Numbered from the stretch's first letter, positions 7,264 to 16,021 are shown. The stretch: DNA of 47,123 nt from Lachnospiraceae bacterium (GCA_014804785.1 JAAUZD010000012.1:4467-51589), one strand, 5' to 3'. Numbers and translations: made by a program. The notes: generated by a model not told the origin, from the letters alone.

Positions 7264-8284
7264 ACGAATCAGAAAAGCATATATCAAAGAGCATATTGGA
7301 TATGCATTAGCCTACGGGCTTGGCATTTCTATTTTATATATCCTTGCAGGATTGTATGGATACGATGAGGCGCTTGCCAATATGTCCTATGCGCTGATGC
7401 TGATTCTCTTTTTTGGGAGTATCTATGTGGTGTATGATTATGTCTGTTATAAGAAGAAATGCTTAAGGCTGGCGGACGCCGCCCTTAGGGAAGGGGAAAG
7501 GGCGAGCAGCCTTCCGGTTGCGGATAACCTTCCGGAGGCAATTTATCAGGAGATGCTCACGGCTAAAGAACAGGAAGTGAGCCGGATGATTACGGAATAT
7601 GATGAAAAGAAAAGAGATATGGCGGATTATTATACCATGTGGATTCATCAGATCAAAACACCCATTGCGGCAATGCATCTTTTGTTGGAAGATGCAGATG
7701 GGGCAACGGCGGACTTGGCAGGGCAGCAGGCGTCGGAAGAACTGTTTAAGATCGAACAGTATGCGGAGATGGCGCTCCATTATGCCAGACTGGACAGCCT
7801 GACGTCAGATCTGGCGTTTAAGAGGTATGAGATTCATGAAATTGTAAAGCAGGCAGTCCGCAAATATGCGGTTTTGTTTATTGGAAGCGGTCTTACCTTT
7901 TCAATGGAAGATTTTTCTTTAAGGGCAGTCACCGATGAAAAATGGATGGCTTTTGTCATAGAGCAGGTGCTGTCAAATGCCATAAAGTATACAAAAACAG
8001 GAGGTATATCTATTTATGGGGCAAGTGCCGAAGGACAAAGACAGGCAGGAGAAGTGAACAATATGGTCATAGAGGATACCGGAATCGGCATCCGGGAGGA
8101 AGATCTTCCTCGTATTTTTGAAAGAGGATTTACCGGATACAATGGCAGGATGGACAAAAAGTCAACCGGCATCGGTCTTTATCTATGTCATCAGATTATG
8201 GGCAGACTCGGGGCTGTTATCAGGGTGGAGTCCAAAGAAGGGGAGGGCACAAAGGTTCTTTTGGGATTCTGTCAGGAAAAGTGA
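7256..8284 (+). CDS. intramembrane-sensing sensor histidine kinase (BceS-like)
   Basis: 342 residues. Two membrane helices lie close together at res 15-33 and 44-62 with almost no outside loop, the hallmark of BceS-type kinases that sense through their partner ABC transporter rather than a sensor domain. The phospho-acceptor is His131 in MWIHQIKTP. The ATP-binding part has the N box (EQVLSNAIKYTK), G1 (EDTGIGIREEDLPRIFERGF) and G2 (STGIGLYL). The ATG at 7256 lies inside the end of the regulator gene (overlap 8 bases); a TTG three bases earlier is an alternative. The stop codon is part of the BceR-type box that precedes the next gene. Confidence 0.92.
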   Translation: MNKRIRKAYIKEHIGYALAYGLGISILYILAGLYGYDEALANMSYALMLILFFGSIYVVYDYVCYKKKCLRLADAALREGERASSLPVADNLPEAIYQEMLTAKEQEVSRMITEYDEKKRDMADYYTMWIHQIKTPIAAMHLLLEDADGATADLAGQQASEELFKIEQYAEMALHYARLDSLTSDLAFKRYEIHEIVKQAVRKYAVLFIGSGLTFSMEDFSLRAVTDEKWMAFVIEQVLSNAIKYTKTGGISIYGASAEGQRQAGEVNNMVIEDTGIGIREEDLPRIFERGFTGYNGRMDKKSTGIGLYLCHQIMGRLGAVIRVESKEGEGTKVLLGFCQEK

Positions 8285-8354
8285 CAAAAATGTAAGTTTG
8301 AGAAGGGAAATGTAAGTCAGATGAATGGCAGCACATTTCCCCTTTTCTTATAAT
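8282..8354 (+). promoter_or_regulatory. BceR-type binding box and promoter of the ABC genes
   Basis: TGACA-AAAA-TGTAA at 8282-8295 matches the TNACA-N4-TGTAA consensus known for BceR-like regulators in Bacillus. The half-site AATGTAAGT occurs twice, exactly 20 bp apart (8289-8297 and 8309-8317), on the same face of the helix. A -10 TATAAT lies at 8349-8354 with a weak -35 (TGGCAG, 8326-8331). The ATPase and permease genes are therefore probably inducible separately from the two-component genes. Confidence 0.65.
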
Positions 8355-8419
8355 AGAATCAGTCCATGAATCAAATGTTGGACATCATATATAGAAACAA
8401 AACATGAGGAGAAGAAGAA

Positions 8420-9217
8420 ATGGCACTTTTAGAAGTAAAAAGCATTAAGAAGGTATATACGACGCGGTTTGGCGCAATCAAAGTAAATGCCTTGAATGAT
8501 GTGAATTTTTCTGTGGAAGAAGGGGAATATGTGGCGATTATGGGGGAGTCAGGCTCAGGTAAGACAACCCTGCTTAACATTCTGGCATCCTTAGACAAAC
8601 CCACCAGCGGAAAGGTGATTTTGAAAGGGAAAGATTTTGCACAGGTAAAGCAGAGAGAAATCTGTGTGTTTCGAAGAGATCACTTGGGATTTGTATTCCA
8701 GGACTTTAATTTGCTTGATACCATGTCCCTGAAAGATAATATCTTCCTTCCGTTGGTGCTGGCAGGGGTGCGTCATGAGAAAATGGAAAAAAGATTGATT
8801 CCGTTGGCGCAGAAGCTGTCTATACTTGATCTGCTGGAAAAATATCCCTACGAGGTCTCCGGCGGACAAAAGCAGAGGGCGGCAGTATGCCGCGCCCTGA
8901 TTACAGAGCCGGACATCGTTCTGGCAGACGAGCCCACAGGCGCCTTGGATTCTAAGGCATCCGGAAAGCTTTTGAATCTGTTTGGGGAGATTAACAGGGA
9001 AGGGCAGACCATATTGATGGTAACTCACAGCATACAGGCAGCCAGCCATGCAGGGCGTATTATGTTCATCAAGGACGGCTGTGTATTTCATCAGATTTAT
9101 AGAGGGAACCGGGACAAGGACACCATGTACAGGATGATCTCAGACACCCTCACTGTATTGCAGACGGAGAATGAGAGCGGCAGAAAAATAATTGCGGCAG
9201 CAGGTAAGGAGGTGTAA
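8420..9217 (+). CDS. BceA-like ABC transporter ATP-binding protein
   Basis: 265 residues, MacB/LolD-type ATPase. Walker A GESGSGKTT (res 42-50), Q-loop FVFQDFNLLD, signature VSGGQKQRAAVCRAL, Walker B IVLADEPTGALDS and a switch His in MVTHS are all present. It powers the permease that begins two bases after its stop. In Bce modules the pair removes or displaces peptide antibiotics (bacitracin, lantibiotics and similar lipid II-targeting peptides) from their cell-wall targets and signals to the kinase. The C-terminal 30 residues are longer than in many relatives but not unusual for Clostridia. Confidence 0.93.
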   Translation: MALLEVKSIKKVYTTRFGAIKVNALNDVNFSVEEGEYVAIMGESGSGKTTLLNILASLDKPTSGKVILKGKDFAQVKQREICVFRRDHLGFVFQDFNLLDTMSLKDNIFLPLVLAGVRHEKMEKRLIPLAQKLSILDLLEKYPYEVSGGQKQRAAVCRALITEPDIVLADEPTGALDSKASGKLLNLFGEINREGQTILMVTHSIQAASHAGRIMFIKDGCVFHQIYRGNRDKDTMYRMISDTLTVLQTENESGRKIIAAAGKEV

Positions 9218-9219
9218 CG

Positions 9220-11217
9220 ATGAATAAGTGGAAATTACTGCCCCATATGGCGCTGAGAGGTGTGGTGCAAAACGGAAGGGAATATTATCCCTACATTGCA
9301 GCGGGCATTTTTTCGGTATTTACCTTTTTTACATTTACTTCCATCATATACAATGAAGGTCTGATCAAGGAGCTGCCCCGGGCTGCTTATGCATGGATGC
9401 TGCTTGAGATTGGAAGGGTACTTCTGGGGATTATACTTGTTCCTTTCTTGTTTTATGCCAACAATTTTTTGATAAAAAGGCGCACCAGAGAGTTCGGTCT
9501 GTACAGTATATTGGGGTTGGAAAAGAGACACATAGGTATGCTGCTATTTTTTGAAACGCTGGTGATTTACCTGATTGTCGTAATTGGCGGTGTTGTTCTG
9601 GGAAGTGTGCTTTCCAAGCTTCTTTTCTTACTGTTGCTTAAAGTCAGCGGACTTCCTCTTAATGTAAAATTTGTCTTTACCTGGCAGGCAGTGAAATATA
9701 CGGCGACACTTTTTGTTGTTATATTTTTAATCAATCTGGTTTATGCCTTATTTCAAATTGGAAGGTCAAAACCGGTGGAACTTTTGTCCGGGAGCAAAAA
9801 GGGGGAGAAGCAGCCGAGATGGATTGCGGTTTATGGGATTTTGGGTTTGGTTACTCTGGGAATAGGGTATAAAATCTCAATTTTTTCAGAAGTGAACAGT
9901 ATGATATTTACGGACTTTTTTCTTGCGGTGTTTTTGGTCGTAGCGGGCACTTACCTTTTGTTCACTTCCGGCAGTGTCATGCTGCTTAGAATGCTAAAGG
10001 GAAGGAAGAGATTTTATTATAAGCCCCAGAATTTTGTGACCATTTCCGGTATGCTTTACAGGATGAAAAAGAATGCGGCAAGCCTATCCAATATCTGTAT
10101 TTTTTCGACAATGGTGGTCATTACGCTGATTTGTACAATTACCCTTTACCATGGGCTTGATGGCATTGCACTTTATGAGTACCCTTACGATGTATGGGCG
10201 GAATATGGAGCCGGGGATATCAAATACGAAGATGCAGCTGCCAAAATAAGGGAACTGGAAGAAAAATATGATATGAAGGCTCTGAGGATGGATGTTTATG
10301 ATTACATGATATTTTCCTGTTTAAAAAATGGAAGTCAGTTTGAACGTAAACAGCAGACTTCAAAATTTGAGGATACTTATGGGATATATTTCCTGACTTT
10401 GGAGGATTATAACAGACTGGAAAAGGAAGACAAGATGTTGGATGATCATCAGATTCTGCTCCTTTCAACAGGGGAAGATGTAGGGTTTGAAAGCATAGGA
10501 TTCATGGGAGTGAATCTGTCCGTGGCGGAAGAATTAAAGCATATTTATCCATTTCCTAAATCCGGAAAGAACAATTTTGGAACAGACTTTGTAATCGTAG
10601 TGAAAGATGAGACGGCAAGGGATGTGTGTGCGGAAGCGTTTGCAAAAGAAAACGGCATTACGGAGGTAGATGCTTTTTTGGACAGCGGATACCAGAGTAT
10701 GGGAGTCGTTCTGGAAGGAAAGGACGAAGCGAAGCAGGATTTCGTAAAAGAATTGTCCGTCTGGATGCAGGGACAGGAGGGTTTTACCGGCATTGGGAAT
10801 GGACTGGAAGAAAGAGCGGACACTAGGGCGATGTACGGGGGACTCTTGTTTATAGGTATTTTGTTCGGGTTGATTTTCTTTATGTGCCTGCTCCTTATTA
10901 TGTACTATAAGCAGATTTCAGAGGGCTATGAAGATCAAAACAGCTTTGCCATTATGCAGAAAGTGGGTATGAGCGATAAAGAGATTAAAGGAACAATCCG
11001 CAGGCAGATTCTGCTGGTATTCTTGCTTCCCCTGGTGGGAGCGCTCCTGCACACATCAGCGGGGATGTTCATGGTGGATAACCTGATGGCGGCGTTGGGA
11101 TTGTTTGACGGGAAGCTGATTATTCTGTGGACTGTGCTGGTTTCACTGGTGTTTATCTTTGTTTATGGAATCAGTTATGCCATGACGGCTAAAACTTATT
11201 ATAAGATTGTGAAGTGA
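9220..11217 (+). CDS. BceB-like ABC transporter permease (FtsX domain)
   Basis: 665 residues, the normal length for BceB permeases. Membrane helices occur near the N-terminus (res 20-42, 55-80) and in clusters to about res 310. A large, mostly polar extracellular stretch (about res 315-540) precedes the last three helices, the topology of peptide-detoxification permeases with ten helices. The loop probably determines which antimicrobial peptide is recognised. AAGGAGG lies 7 bases before the ATG, overlapping the end of the ATPase gene. A perfect 20-bp palindrome covers the stop codon. Confidence 0.92.
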   Translation: MNKWKLLPHMALRGVVQNGREYYPYIAAGIFSVFTFFTFTSIIYNEGLIKELPRAAYAWMLLEIGRVLLGIILVPFLFYANNFLIKRRTREFGLYSILGLEKRHIGMLLFFETLVIYLIVVIGGVVLGSVLSKLLFLLLLKVSGLPLNVKFVFTWQAVKYTATLFVVIFLINLVYALFQIGRSKPVELLSGSKKGEKQPRWIAVYGILGLVTLGIGYKISIFSEVNSMIFTDFFLAVFLVVAGTYLLFTSGSVMLLRMLKGRKRFYYKPQNFVTISGMLYRMKKNAASLSNICIFSTMVVITLICTITLYHGLDGIALYEYPYDVWAEYGAGDIKYEDAAAKIRELEEKYDMKALRMDVYDYMIFSCLKNGSQFERKQQTSKFEDTYGIYFLTLEDYNRLEKEDKMLDDHQILLLSTGEDVGFESIGFMGVNLSVAEELKHIYPFPKSGKNNFGTDFVIVVKDETARDVCAEAFAKENGITEVDAFLDSGYQSMGVVLEGKDEAKQDFVKELSVWMQGQEGFTGIGNGLEERADTRAMYGGLLFIGILFGLIFFMCLLLIMYYKQISEGYEDQNSFAIMQKVGMSDKEIKGTIRRQILLVFLLPLVGALLHTSAGMFMVDNLMAALGLFDGKLIILWTVLVSLVFIFVYGISYAMTAKTYYKIVK

Positions 11218-11228
11218 TATCACTTCAC
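11209..11228. terminator. perfect palindrome between convergent genes (possible bidirectional terminator)
   Basis: GTGAAGTGATATCACTTCAC is a perfect 20-bp palindrome. It contains the stop codon of the permease gene and lies 10 bases before the convergent YdcF-like gene ends. There is no T-run, so termination is uncertain. A dimeric protein site is the alternative. Confidence 0.45.
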
Positions 11229-11237
11229 CTCAATGAG

Positions 11238-11981
11238 TTACATATTCCCAACCAAAAAATCTTTCACTACACCCAGAAATTCCCGCATCATATTATTATA
11301 TTGCAAAAAAGGCTCTCCCTTAGCGGCAATTCCATATACATTCTCATATCCAGCCTTCTTAGCGATTTTCGTAGCTCTGAATACATGAAAATTATTGCTT
11401 ACCACGCCCACAAGGTCGTTATCCTTGTCCAGATATTCTGCGGAAAATGTAAGATTTTGAAAAGTGTTTTTCGATTGATCTTCTAATATGATCCGCTCGG
11501 ATGAAATACCCTTTTCTACCAGATAGTCATACATCCCCTGTGCTTCCGATATGTGTTCATCCGGTCCCTGACCGCCTGATACGATGACCTGTGTATCCGG
11601 ATTTTCTTCCAGATAGCGGATGGCTTCATCCAGCCTGTATTGGAGCGCTTTGGAAGGACCGCCGACCTTCATCTGCGCACCCAGGATCACAAGATAATCA
11701 AGTCCGTCAGGTCCCTTCTGTGAAAATCCGCTGATAATGCACCCCTCAACAATAATGAATAGAATGCCGCCAAGACATGCCAGCGTCATAAAGATTCTTC
11801 TGAACCAAAGAGGAAAGTGTTGCGCCCAGACTCCTTTTTTCAAAAGAATTGCAAAAGCAATTGCTACGATTCCGAAAAACAGCCATATAAAATAAAAGTT
11901 GGTCCCATGCCCTATGAAAAAAGCAATGCATAAAAAATAGAATATTGAAATGATTCCCAATAAAAGTAAAATAAGATACAT
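11238..11981 (-). CDS. YdcF/SanA-like membrane protein (DUF218)
   Basis: 247 residues. Three or four membrane helices fill the first 90 residues, followed by the DUF218 domain: YLVILGAQMK, then VIVSGGQGPDEHISEAQGM, ILEDQSKNTFQNL and GVVSNNFHVFRA. These are the conserved strand-end motifs of the YdcF/ElyC/SanA family, linked to envelope integrity and lipid-carrier processes, though the reaction is unclear. The start at 11981 (MYLILLL) is preferred over the ATG at 11993, because the GGAG that would serve as ribosome site lies inside the first ATG (ATGGAGCATAATATG). The gene converges on the Bce permease gene and is not part of that operon. Confidence 0.85.
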   Translation of the reverse strand: MYLILLLLGIISIFYFLCIAFFIGHGTNFYFIWLFFGIVAIAFAILLKKGVWAQHFPLWFRRIFMTLACLGGILFIIVEGCIISGFSQKGPDGLDYLVILGAQMKVGGPSKALQYRLDEAIRYLEENPDTQVIVSGGQGPDEHISEAQGMYDYLVEKGISSERIILEDQSKNTFQNLTFSAEYLDKDNDLVGVVSNNFHVFRATKIAKKAGYENVYGIAAKGEPFLQYNNMMREFLGVVKDFLVGNM

Positions 11982-12158
11982 ATTATGCTCCATTCTAAAA
12001 TATTTATATCAAGATATGCGGTAGAATGTTATTGCTACGGTAACAGTTCGACCTTATAATCTTGCAGTCATTTTAACATTTAAAAAAGAAGAATGGGGCA
12101 ATAGGAATCAAAATTAAGAAACTATTAAAGGTTGCTTAATGAAATAAGATAAATGCAG

Positions 12159-12187
12159 TTGAACAACTTATTGGCATGTAGTAAACT
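12159..12187 (+). promoter_or_regulatory. promoter of the sirtuin gene
   Basis: TTGAAC at 12159-12164, a 17-bp spacer, then TAAACT at 12182-12187. It lies 40 bases before the ATG, in the 234-bp divergent gap between the YdcF-like and sirtuin genes. That gap holds nothing else I can support. Confidence 0.45.
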
Positions 12188-12227
12188 GATTTTAGCCAGA
12201 TAAGCCGGTTGGAAATGGAGGATTAAG

Positions 12228-12944
12228 ATGAATCAGATTGAAAAACTAAAGGAAATCATAGATGGCAGCGACAATATTGTATTTTTTGGCGGAGCCGGTG
12301 TTTCCACGGAAAGCGGTATTCCCGATTTCAGAAGTGTGGATGGACTTTATAATCAAAAATATGATTATCCGCCGGAAACCATTTTAAGCCACACCTTTTA
12401 CAGGCAAAAGTCTGAGGAGTTCTTCCGTTTTTATAAGGACAAGATGCTCTGTCTTGGGGCAAAGCCGAATGCTGCACATTTGAAACTTGCTAAGTGGGAG
12501 CAGGAGGGGAAACTTCGGGCAGTCATTACCCAGAACATCGATGGTCTTCACCAGGCGGCAGGGAGCAAAAAGGTCTTAGAGCTCCATGGCAGCGTCCTAC
12601 GGAATTACTGTGAAAACTGCGGGAAGTTCTTTGATGCAGAATATATGCTTCATGCAGAAGGGGTGCCGAAGTGCGATACGTGCGGCGCAGGAGTCAAACC
12701 GGATGTAGTTCTTTATGAGGAAGGCTTGGATGATAAGACGCTCAGGGATGCTATTTCTTATATCCGAAACGCAGATGTACTGATTATTGGAGGCACTTCA
12801 CTGGTGGTCTATCCGGCAGCAGGATTGATAGACTATTATAATGGAAACAAACTGATCTTAATCAATAAGACGCCCACAGCAAGGGACAGTGCGGCAGACC
12901 TGGTGGTACAGGGAAGCATCGGTGAAATTTTTGCCGCTTTGTAA
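12228..12944 (+). CDS. cobB: NAD-dependent protein deacylase (sirtuin)
   Basis: 238 residues. It removes acetyl or other acyl groups from protein lysines using NAD+. Visible family motifs are GGAGVSTESGIPDFRS (NAD-binding, res 21-36), TQNIDGLH (101-108), the catalytic His120 in ELHGS, and a zinc ribbon with Cys128/Cys131 and Cys149/Cys152. The VKPDVVLYEEGL and GGTSLVVYPAAGLI segments close the NAD pocket. The length is typical of bacterial sirtuins. GGAGG is 7 bases before the ATG. It has its own putative promoter, and the DUF951 gene follows after 71 bases. Confidence 0.95.
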   Translation: MNQIEKLKEIIDGSDNIVFFGGAGVSTESGIPDFRSVDGLYNQKYDYPPETILSHTFYRQKSEEFFRFYKDKMLCLGAKPNAAHLKLAKWEQEGKLRAVITQNIDGLHQAAGSKKVLELHGSVLRNYCENCGKFFDAEYMLHAEGVPKCDTCGAGVKPDVVLYEEGLDDKTLRDAISYIRNADVLIIGGTSLVVYPAAGLIDYYNGNKLILINKTPTARDSAADLVVQGSIGEIFAAL

Positions 12945-13015
12945 GGCAGAAATCCTGAAGCTGACAGGCAATCCAGCTGACTGGCAGAGGGATAGGAAAG
13001 AAAGGATAGTAGTTT

Positions 13016-13201
13016 ATGGATATACAGGTAGGAGACAAGCTCACATTAAAAAAGCCTCATCCCTGCGGGAGCTATGAGTGGGAGGTACTCCGTATCGGGG
13101 CGGACTTCCGGTTAAAGTGCGCGGGGTGCGGACATCAGATTATGAGTCCGAGGAGCCAGATTGAAAAAAAGATAAAGAAGATTTCGCGGACAAACTCTTG
13201 A
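13016..13201 (+). CDS. DUF951 small zinc-ribbon-like protein
   Basis: 61 residues, a complete match in look to DUF951: MDIQVGDKLTLKKPHPCGSYEW, then LRIGADFRLKCAGCGHQIMSPRSQIEKKIKKI. Three cysteines and a histidine (HPCGS, CAGCGH) may bind a metal. The family is widespread in Firmicutes, often just upstream of rpsF or a translation GTPase gene; its function is unknown. The purine-rich run AAAGGA lies about 9 bases before the start. The stop codon overlaps the -35 of the rpsF promoter. Confidence 0.88.
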   Translation: MDIQVGDKLTLKKPHPCGSYEWEVLRIGADFRLKCAGCGHQIMSPRSQIEKKIKKISRTNS

Positions 13202-13226
13202 AAAAAGATAAAATACATGGTATTAT
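13198..13226 (+). promoter_or_regulatory. promoter of rpsF-ssb-rpsR
   Basis: TTGAAA at 13198-13203, a 17-bp spacer, TATTAT at 13221-13226. It overlaps the stop of the DUF951 gene and precedes a structured leader of about 90 bases. Confidence 0.65.
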
Positions 13227-13232
13227 ATTACT

Positions 13233-13325
13233 CCGTGGTATGTTTTTACCATCCGCGAAAGCGGAAACAACACATTCCTTGCTCCCGTAAATGGGGGCCA
13301 GAGACCAAAAGGAGGTAACTTAAGC
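13233..13325 (+). ncRNA. rpsF leader, candidate S6:S18-binding autoregulatory RNA
   Basis: The leader holds a GGTA/TACC hairpin (13237-13250), a CCGC-GAAA-GCGG tetraloop hairpin (13253-13264) and a GCTCCC/GGGGGC hairpin (13281-13298). The ribosome site AAGGAGG lies just beyond. A leader RNA that binds the S6:S18 complex is known upstream of rpsF in many bacteria. I see structure in the right place but cannot confirm the consensus by eye. Confidence 0.4.
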
Positions 13326-13616
13326 ATGAACAAATATGAATTAGCCGTTGTTGTAAGTGCGAAAATCGAAGACGAGGAAAGAGCAGCAGTAGTTGACAAA
13401 TGCAAGGCTCTCATTGAAAGATTCGGTGGTACGATTACAAACGTTGACGACTGGGGCAAGAAGAGACTGGCTTATGAAGTTCAGAAGATGAAAGAAGCTT
13501 TCTACTACTTCATTCAGTTTGATGCAGAAAGCACAGCGCCGATTGAAATCGAAAATCGTGTTCGCATTATGGACAATGTTATCAGATTTTTATGCGTTAG
13601 ACAGGATGAGGCATAA
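13326..13616 (+). CDS. rpsF: 30S ribosomal protein S6
   Basis: 96 residues, standard length. The motifs MNKYELAVVVSAKIEDEERAAVV, DDWGKKRLAYEVQKMKEAFYYFIQF and the end VIRFLCVR are those of S6, which pairs with S18 on the 30S platform. AAGGAGG is 8 bases before the ATG. It is the first gene of the conserved rpsF-ssb-rpsR operon and probably feedback-controlled through its leader. Confidence 0.97.
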   Translation: MNKYELAVVVSAKIEDEERAAVVDKCKALIERFGGTITNVDDWGKKRLAYEVQKMKEAFYYFIQFDAESTAPIEIENRVRIMDNVIRFLCVRQDEA

Positions 13617-13654
13617 AGCGTATACGAGAGATATGCTGGAAAGAAGAGGCAGGT

Positions 13655-14098
13655 ATGAATAAAGTAATACTTATGGGGCGCTTGACAAGAGACCCTGAGG
13701 TGAGATATTCACAGGGGGAAAACGCACTGGCGATTGCCAGATATACACTGGCTGTAGACCGCAGATTCAATCGGGGCGGTGATGAAAATACCGCAGATTT
13801 TATCAACTGTGTGGCATTTGGAAAGTCCGGGGAATTTGCTGAAAGATATTTCAGAAAAGGAACCAAGATTCTGGTGTCAGGTCGTATTCAGACCGGAAGC
13901 TATACCAACAAGGACGGTGTCAAGGTGTACACCACAGAGGTTGTAGCTGAAGATCAGGAATTTGCTGAAAGCAAGAACAGCAGCGCCGGTTCAAACGGGG
14001 GTTTTACCGGCGGAAACAGAGCTCCCGAACCATCAGGAGCAGGCGACGGCTTTATGAATATTCCGGATGGAATAGACGAGGAGCTGCCGTTTAACTAA
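13655..14098 (+). CDS. ssb: single-stranded DNA-binding protein
   Basis: 147 residues. The OB fold occupies about res 1-105 (MNKVILMGRLTRDPEVRYS, then FINCVAFGKSGEFAERYFRKGTKILVSGRI). A Gly/Ser-rich flexible linker follows, and then the acidic tip EELPFN. This tip matches the DDxIPF tail that recruits replication and repair partners, with one extra Asn at the end. It lies between rpsF and rpsR as in most Firmicutes. Confidence 0.97.
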   Translation: MNKVILMGRLTRDPEVRYSQGENALAIARYTLAVDRRFNRGGDENTADFINCVAFGKSGEFAERYFRKGTKILVSGRIQTGSYTNKDGVKVYTTEVVAEDQEFAESKNSSAGSNGGFTGGNRAPEPSGAGDGFMNIPDGIDEELPFN

Positions 14099-14133
14099 GA
14101 TTTTCGTTTCAATAAAGATAGGAGGCAATGATT

Positions 14134-14397
14134 ATGGCATATAATAAAGCAGAGAAGTCTGATTCTCCCATGAGAAAAAAAGGCGGAATGCGCAGAAGGA
14201 AAAAAGTCTGTGTATTCTGTGGCAAAGACAACGTAATTGATTACAAAGATGTAAACAAATTAAAAAGATATGTGTCTGAGAGAGGAAAGATTCTTCCCAG
14301 AAGAATTACAGGAAACTGTGCAAAGCATCAGAGAGCTCTCACAGTCGCAATCAAGAGAGCTCGTCACATTGCATTAATGCCTTATACTTGTGATTAA
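14134..14397 (+). CDS. rpsR: 30S ribosomal protein S18 (zinc-type)
   Basis: 87 residues. A basic N-terminus ([12 protein letters not shown]) is followed by CVFCGKDN, a Cys-x2-Cys pair, and NCAKHQRAL, which together form the zinc site of C+ type S18. The remainder, [24 protein letters not shown], is the S18 signature. The start at 14134 is chosen because AGGAGG is 8 bases before it; the ATG at 14128 is only 2 bases from that site. It ends the operon and is followed by a terminator. Confidence 0.97.
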   Translation: MAYNKAEKSDSPMRKKGGMRRRKKVCVFCGKDNVIDYKDVNKLKRYVSERGKILPRRITGNCAKHQRALTVAIKRARHIALMPYTCD

Positions 14398-14443
14398 TAT
14401 GTAATGGGATGCGGCTTGGACATTATCAAGAGCAAACAATAGA

Positions 14444-14470
14444 GGGTTGCCGGTCATCGGCAGCCCTTTT
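14444..14470 (+). terminator. Rho-independent terminator of rpsF-ssb-rpsR
   Basis: Stem GGGTTGCCG / CGGCAGCCC (one G-T pair), a 5-nt loop, then TTTT. Confidence 0.85.
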
Positions 14471-14525
14471 GTCCAATAAGTGGACTTACAGAGTGGGGGC
14501 GTTTGACTCAATGGAGGATAAGAAC

Positions 14526-15956
14526 ATGGAGGAAATGAAGGAAAAGAAATCTGGAAATGCGGTCAAAATTATTATTCCGATAGTCGTTGGAATTGTAATG
14601 GTACTGATTCTTCTGGCTGTGGCAGTGGCGACAAGAAATCTTGGAAAAAATCCAAGAAAGACACTTGCGAATGCCGTGGATAAGACGTTTTCGATGAGCG
14701 GTGATGCTATAGAAGAAGCATGGCAGATGGATGGATATACAGATATGTTTAAGGATGAACAGATGCATATTGATGCAGATATTGATTTTTCCGGTTTAGG
14801 AACTATGGAAATCCGGATCGACAAAGACAAAGAACGTTACGGTATGCTCATGGGTGTAGGCTATTATGGAGTATCCATCATTGAGGCTAATCTTTACATA
14901 GATGAAGAAGAGATGCGTTTAGGAATTCCAGAAGTGACTGATGATGTCTTTTATGTGAACTTTGCGACGTTCAATGAGGATATTGAAACATTTATTGAAA
15001 ACTATGACATAGATGATGATCTTGCTGATGAGCTGAGGGCATTGGGTGAAGAACTGCAGAATATGGATGCAAAAGGCAATGCAAGGGGCAATGGGAAAGG
15101 CGATAGTCAAAATGATGAAGCCTTGACAGAAGCGTTCGAACAGCTTGTGGATGCCGCTTATGATTTGTATGCTAAGGCGGAAATCACGGAGGCAGACAGT
15201 AAAGACCTTATGGTAAATGGCAGGAAGAGAAGCTGCATGGGCTATGTAGTGACGATTGACGATACAAAAATCGCTGAATATTTCCGTACTTACAAGGAAA
15301 TTTATGAGAACAATGAGGCGTTCCGGAATTACCTTAATCAGGTTATGATAGCGACAACGGGGAATGAAGCAGAGTATGATCTGATATTGGAGGCGTTTGA
15401 TATACTTTCAGATGCCTGTCTTGAAGCGGGAGACCTCCAGATTTATTGCTATATCTATGACGATGTGCTTGCGCAGATTTATTTTGAGAATGGAGATATG
15501 TTCTTTGAGTGGAACATTTGCGGCGGAAATTTCCCGCTTGAAAATATGGATCTTACAGTTGCCTATGGTTCGGAGGAATTTGTAATCAAAAGAAGCGGAA
15601 GCCTGGACGGATCGGATTATGAGGCGGAGTATCAGATTTCAGTGGATGACGAAGAATTGATTTTTACCGCAGAATGTGATAAAGAGAGTGGTGATTTCCG
15701 TTTTGAACTTGAAGAAGAGTATTATTTTTCTATGCTTTTAGAGGGTAATATAGAGAAAACAGTGCATGGTTCAGAATACACAATCACGATTGATACATTT
15801 AAGGTGAATGATAGAGAGATTCTGTACGGTGATATTACTGTTTCAAATGAGTGCGGAGAAATTGAGGTGCCGGAAGGAGATCTCCACAATGTGCTTGAGA
15901 TGACGGAAGATGACTGGTATGATATTCTCGGGGAAATTTCCTACTATTTGTATTAG
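14526..15956 (+). CDS. membrane-anchored extracytoplasmic protein of unknown function
   Basis: 476 residues. A short basic N-terminus is followed by one membrane helix (VKIIIPIVVGIVMVLILLAVAVA, about res 13-35). The rest is a long, very acidic outer domain rich in Asp/Glu and aromatic strands (for example TDVFYVNFATFNEDIETFI, DLQIYCYIYDDVLAQIYF). The repeated beta-strand pattern suggests a lipoprotein-like or YfgM-like folded ectodomain. No enzyme motif was found, and I do not recognise the family. The start at 14526 is preferred because the GGAGG at 14513-14517 is 8 bases before it; the ATG at 14511 would destroy that spacing. It stands alone between two terminators. Confidence 0.75.
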   Translation: MEEMKEKKSGNAVKIIIPIVVGIVMVLILLAVAVATRNLGKNPRKTLANAVDKTFSMSGDAIEEAWQMDGYTDMFKDEQMHIDADIDFSGLGTMEIRIDKDKERYGMLMGVGYYGVSIIEANLYIDEEEMRLGIPEVTDDVFYVNFATFNEDIETFIENYDIDDDLADELRALGEELQNMDAKGNARGNGKGDSQNDEALTEAFEQLVDAAYDLYAKAEITEADSKDLMVNGRKRSCMGYVVTIDDTKIAEYFRTYKEIYENNEAFRNYLNQVMIATTGNEAEYDLILEAFDILSDACLEAGDLQIYCYIYDDVLAQIYFENGDMFFEWNICGGNFPLENMDLTVAYGSEEFVIKRSGSLDGSDYEAEYQISVDDEELIFTAECDKESGDFRFELEEEYYFSMLLEGNIEKTVHGSEYTITIDTFKVNDREILYGDITVSNECGEIEVPEGDLHNVLEMTEDDWYDILGEISYYLY

Positions 15957-15991
15957 AATTGGGCAAGAATACATTTCAGCATAATGATAAT

Positions 15992-16021
15992 AGAGCGGTG
16001 AATGATCACTGCTCTATTTTT
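15992..16021 (+). terminator. Rho-independent terminator
   Basis: Stem AGAGCGGTGA / TCACTGCTCT, 4-nt loop, then ATTTTT, 35 bases after the stop of the membrane-anchored protein gene. Confidence 0.88.

Noticed and set aside
12000-12227. A small gene in the divergent gap before the sirtuin
   Set aside because: No start codon with a ribosome site leads into an open frame; only a promoter can be supported.
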